Shown: positions 5,660 to 7,430 of the stretch, one piece after another
How positions within the stretch are numbered: the first letter of the stretch is position 1
Layout: each line of letters opens with the position of its first letter
From: Clostridiaceae bacterium
Lineage (GTDB): Bacteria > Bacillota_A > Clostridia > Acetivibrionales > Acetivibrionaceae
Assembly: GCA_012513545.1 (NCBI GenBank)
Contig: JAAZCB010000338.1
Location: 1-7,430 of the forward strand
DNA length: 7,430 nucleotides
Direction of reading: 5' to 3'
The notes under the pieces: generated by a model
Database searches by the model: none
What the model saw: only the letters and a program-made list of their open reading frames with translations
What the model was told of the DNA's origin: nothing
Translations under genes and position numbers: made by a program

Positions 5660-7185
5660 ATCAATCCTTCTTTCGTTTCGTAGTATGATTGCCCTCGGAC
5701 ATTGTCTTTATTTTCAACGGTGCCAGTACATTCCTCACTTGGAATATCTTTTCTGTTCTTGAGTAGATCGGATAATTGTTGTACACGTGTAAAGTTGTAC
5801 AGCAACGCCATTTCAGCAGCAGCTTCCAACCGTACATTATCGTAAGTTTTAGCTAATCGTAAAATCCCCTGGCACGGCCTGTAGCCCTGTTGCGGATGCA
5901 CCTTGGTACCAATAATTTTTTTACAAAGCGCTTCCATTTTAGGTCCTATGGCGCGTGCGTTTTTTAGTAGCACTTCATAAGACCAGTCGTGCTGTGCTCG
6001 ATGAGCTGGTGGCATATGATCAGCGACCGTCGAAAAACTATAATCTTTTGTTAATTCATCATGTATTGCAATCCTTTTTTCACCATGAAATACGGTAAGT
6101 ACACCATTGTCAAGACATGCTTGTACTTTTTTCCCGTAATAATGCCAGGGAACACTGTAATATCTTTTGTTTATATCGATATGATAGTCAAAATTGATTG
6201 TTGGATTAAACCATTCTTTAAGCACAAATGCATGTTCAGGTAAGGCGCGTGCTGCTGGTTTATCGATTTCTTCAAATAGTTCCTTTCTGGTTTTGTTTAA
6301 CTTTTGCATTTTACGATTGTTCAGCTCAATAAGAAGTCTTTTGATTGCTCTGTTGAGTTCATCAATATCATGAAAAACCTGATTTCTTAATCGCGCCAGT
6401 ATCCATCTTTGCACAATAAGAACACTGTTTTCCACTTTTGCTTTATCTTTTGGGTGACGGGGACGAGCAGGAATGACACCAATTCCGTAGTGTTCTGCAA
6501 AATCTGAATAAGTCTTGTTGATATCAGGATCGTAGCGATGGGCTTTTTTAACTGCACCTTTATAATTGTCAGGTACAAGTATTTGAGGCACACATTCAAA
6601 GAATGCAAACGCTCGGATATGTCCCATAATCCAATGCTTAAGCTTTTGACTCGGTTGCGCTTCAGCATAAATGTATTGGCTATATCCCCAGCATAGTACC
6701 AGAAGTTCAACCTCTACGATTTGGCCGTTGAAGCGATTCACGACATGAGGTTTTTTGCCAGAATAATCTACATATACCCTTTCTCCTGCGGTATGCTGCT
6801 GGCGCATATAAACTCTCAGCGTTTTTCTCCATTGCTGGTAATACCAGCAGAACTGACTATACGAATACCCATCAGGATTTTCTTTTTTGTATTCTTCCCA
6901 GAGTAAACGTAGGGTAACTCCTGACTTTGTAAGTTCCTTGTGAATAGTACTACAATCCATGTTCTTATCAGACGAAGTAGCACTTATTTCTGGCTTACTG
7001 TAGAGCCTACGTTCAAGATCCTCATCAGACAAGGTTGAAATGTCCTCATATGACAATGAAGCAATTGCACATCTTGAGATATAGTCTTGAACGGTACTTC
7101 GTGAAATGTTAAGTGCATGAGAAATTTTCGACTGACTTATATTATTTTCGAAGTAAAGTCGCAAACATTCTCGAATTCGACGCAT
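5656..7185 (-). CDS. istA: IS21-family DDE transposase IstA
   Basis: A 509-residue transposase that cuts and joins the IS ends with IstB. Near the N-terminus is a helix-turn-helix, ISQSKISHALNISRSTVQDYI (about 16-36), that should read the terminal repeats. The RNase H-fold catalytic core follows, with D140 in VYVDYSGKK, D206 in LVPDNYKGAV and E252 in DKAKVENSV. These form the DDE triad, and VEN and PDN-x-K-GAV are typical of IS21. A C-terminal beta-rich domain (about 325-375, with YHIDINKRYYSVPWHYYGKKV) matches the Mu-type transposase C-terminal region. The start at 7185 is chosen because AAGGAG lies 7 bases upstream. In-frame ATGs at 7209 and 7203 are also possible: 7203 has AAAGGG about 7 bases before it, and 7209 would give 517 residues. 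No frameshift or missing catalytic residue is seen. Confidence 0.95.
   Translation of the reverse strand: MRRIRECLRLYFENNISQSKISHALNISRSTVQDYISRCAIASLSYEDISTLSDEDLERRLYSKPEISATSSDKNMDCSTIHKELTKSGVTLRLLWEEYKKENPDGYSYSQFCWYYQQWRKTLRVYMRQQHTAGERVYVDYSGKKPHVVNRFNGQIVEVELLVLCWGYSQYIYAEAQPSQKLKHWIMGHIRAFAFFECVPQILVPDNYKGAVKKAHRYDPDINKTYSDFAEHYGIGVIPARPRHPKDKAKVENSVLIVQRWILARLRNQVFHDIDELNRAIKRLLIELNNRKMQKLNKTRKELFEEIDKPAARALPEHAFVLKEWFNPTINFDYHIDINKRYYSVPWHYYGKKVQACLDNGVLTVFHGEKRIAIHDELTKDYSFSTVADHMPPAHRAQHDWSYEVLLKNARAIGPKMEALCKKIIGTKVHPQQGYRPCQGILRLAKTYDNVRLEAAAEMALLYNFTRVQQLSDLLKNRKDIPSEECTGTVENKDNVRGQSYYETKEGLI
5665..5669 (-). promoter_or_regulatory. Ribosome binding site of istB inside istA
   Basis: AAGGA on the minus strand lies 5 bases before the istB ATG, within the last codons of istA. 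With the ATGA overlap it supports translational coupling and a fixed IstA:IstB ratio. Confidence 0.65.
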
Positions 7186-7192
7186 TGTGTTT

Positions 7193-7198
7193 CTCCTT
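7193..7198 (-). promoter_or_regulatory. Ribosome binding site favouring the internal istA start
   Basis: AAGGAG on the minus strand with a 7-base spacer to the ATG at 7185. It is stronger than the site available to the two earlier in-frame ATGs and decides the start used here. Confidence 0.65.
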
Positions 7199-7262
7199 GG
7201 CATGTTCATACCCTTTCTTTGAAATGTTGTGAAAGGAATATGAATCGTGGTTAAAGAAATGC

Positions 7263-7272
7263 ATGCGTCGCT
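7263..7272 (-). repeat. Subterminal decamer shared by both IS ends (right copy)
   Basis: AGCGACGCAT, read on the minus strand, also occurs inverted at 4894-4903 on the plus strand. Both copies lie inside the terminal arrays and both are followed by a TTTAA-type AT stretch. It may be a further transposase or host-factor site. The right copy lies between the end array and istA, where the istA promoter should be. Confidence 0.55.
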
Positions 7273-7304
7273 TTTTCCTGATCAGAGAGTGAGATTCTGG
7301 AACT

Positions 7305-7430
7305 ATCCGGCACCCTTTCCGGAAATTGGTAAAAACATGCCGGAAGTTGGCCGGAATGGCTGCCGAATACCGCCGGATTCACCTGCCGGATAGTTTCCGG
7401 AATCAGTGCCGAATAAAACCGGATTATGCA
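7305..7430 (-). repeat. Right terminal repeat array of the IS21 element, with a duplicated 46-base block
   Basis: Reading inward from 7430 on the minus strand, TCCGG or TCGG motifs start 8, 19, 30, 41, 54, 65, 76 and 87 bases from the tip, then 108. An inverted GCCGGAT lies at about 120. Steps are 11, 11, 11, 13, 11, 11, 11 and 21. The first four motifs (7386-7423) and the next four (7340-7377) are two copies of the same block 46 bases apart. The left end has one such block plus one motif, so the right end is the longer one. These are the probable IstA binding sites. Confidence 0.8.

Larger units (their letters stand above)
4832..7430 (-). mobile_element. Complete IS21-family insertion sequence
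   Basis: The element is 2599 bases and carries istA and istB on the minus strand. Reading inward, the left end starts TGCGTATTCCGG and the right end (reverse complement) starts TGCATAATCCGG. Both continue with TATTCGGCAC, then GATTCCG, then CTATCCGGCA, so the inverted ends align over about 55 bases with small gaps. TG/CA tips, multiple end repeats and an istA-istB pair are hallmarks of IS21. Both genes are open and the ends intact, so it may be active. The right tip is the last base of the window, so the target-site duplication cannot be checked. The left flank is non-coding sequence after accA. Confidence 0.92.

Noticed and set aside
5284..6906. Additional frames inside istA and istB, including a 137-codon plus-strand frame at 5349-5762
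   Set aside because: They overlap well-conserved IstA/IstB coding sequence and have no motifs or start sites of their own.

Overview
This is an AT-rich bacterial window with few intact genes, several gene remnants, and a complete insertion sequence at its right edge. No rRNA, tRNA or other taxonomic marker is present, so the host can only be guessed. A secreted CE8-type pectinesterase remnant, a secreted Asp-box beta-propeller and a CrtI-like oxidoreductase tail would suit a polysaccharide-degrading bacterium such as Fibrobacterota, Chitinivibrionia or a related FCB group. This is inference from gene style, not proof.

Layout. Positions 116-505 (minus) hold the signal peptide and first part of a pectinesterase, cut off at the 3' side where a perfect 9-bp inverted repeat overlaps the stop. 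Positions 509-1268 have no convincing gene, but contain a GC-richer island (about 860-1075) with C/G hairpins and short coding-like stretches. Positions 1280-2437 (plus) encode an exported protein with four Asp-box motifs. Its last residues run directly into the C-terminal ~110 codons of a CrtI/phytoene-desaturase-like flavoprotein in another frame (about 2415-2765), so two unrelated genes have been joined and both are probably truncated. A possible terminator lies at 2840-2861. About 1 kb of very AT-rich sequence follows, with only short degenerate coding-like fragments. Positions 3779-4732 (plus) encode a full-length but divergent AccA, the alpha carboxyltransferase subunit of acetyl-CoA carboxylase.

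The right third (4832-7430) is a complete IS21-family element: istA (DDE transposase) and istB (AAA+ helper ATPase) on the minus strand with an ATGA overlap, bounded by matching inverted ends that start TGC and end GCA. The ends carry arrays of TCCGG/TCGG motifs spaced by about one helical turn. The right array contains a duplicated 46-bp block and is longer than the left. The window stops on the last base of the element, as expected if an assembly contig broke at a multicopy IS.

No new multigene system is evident. The features most worth a second look are the helically phased, asymmetric IS ends, the divergent stand-alone accA beside the IS, and the propeller/CrtI junction.
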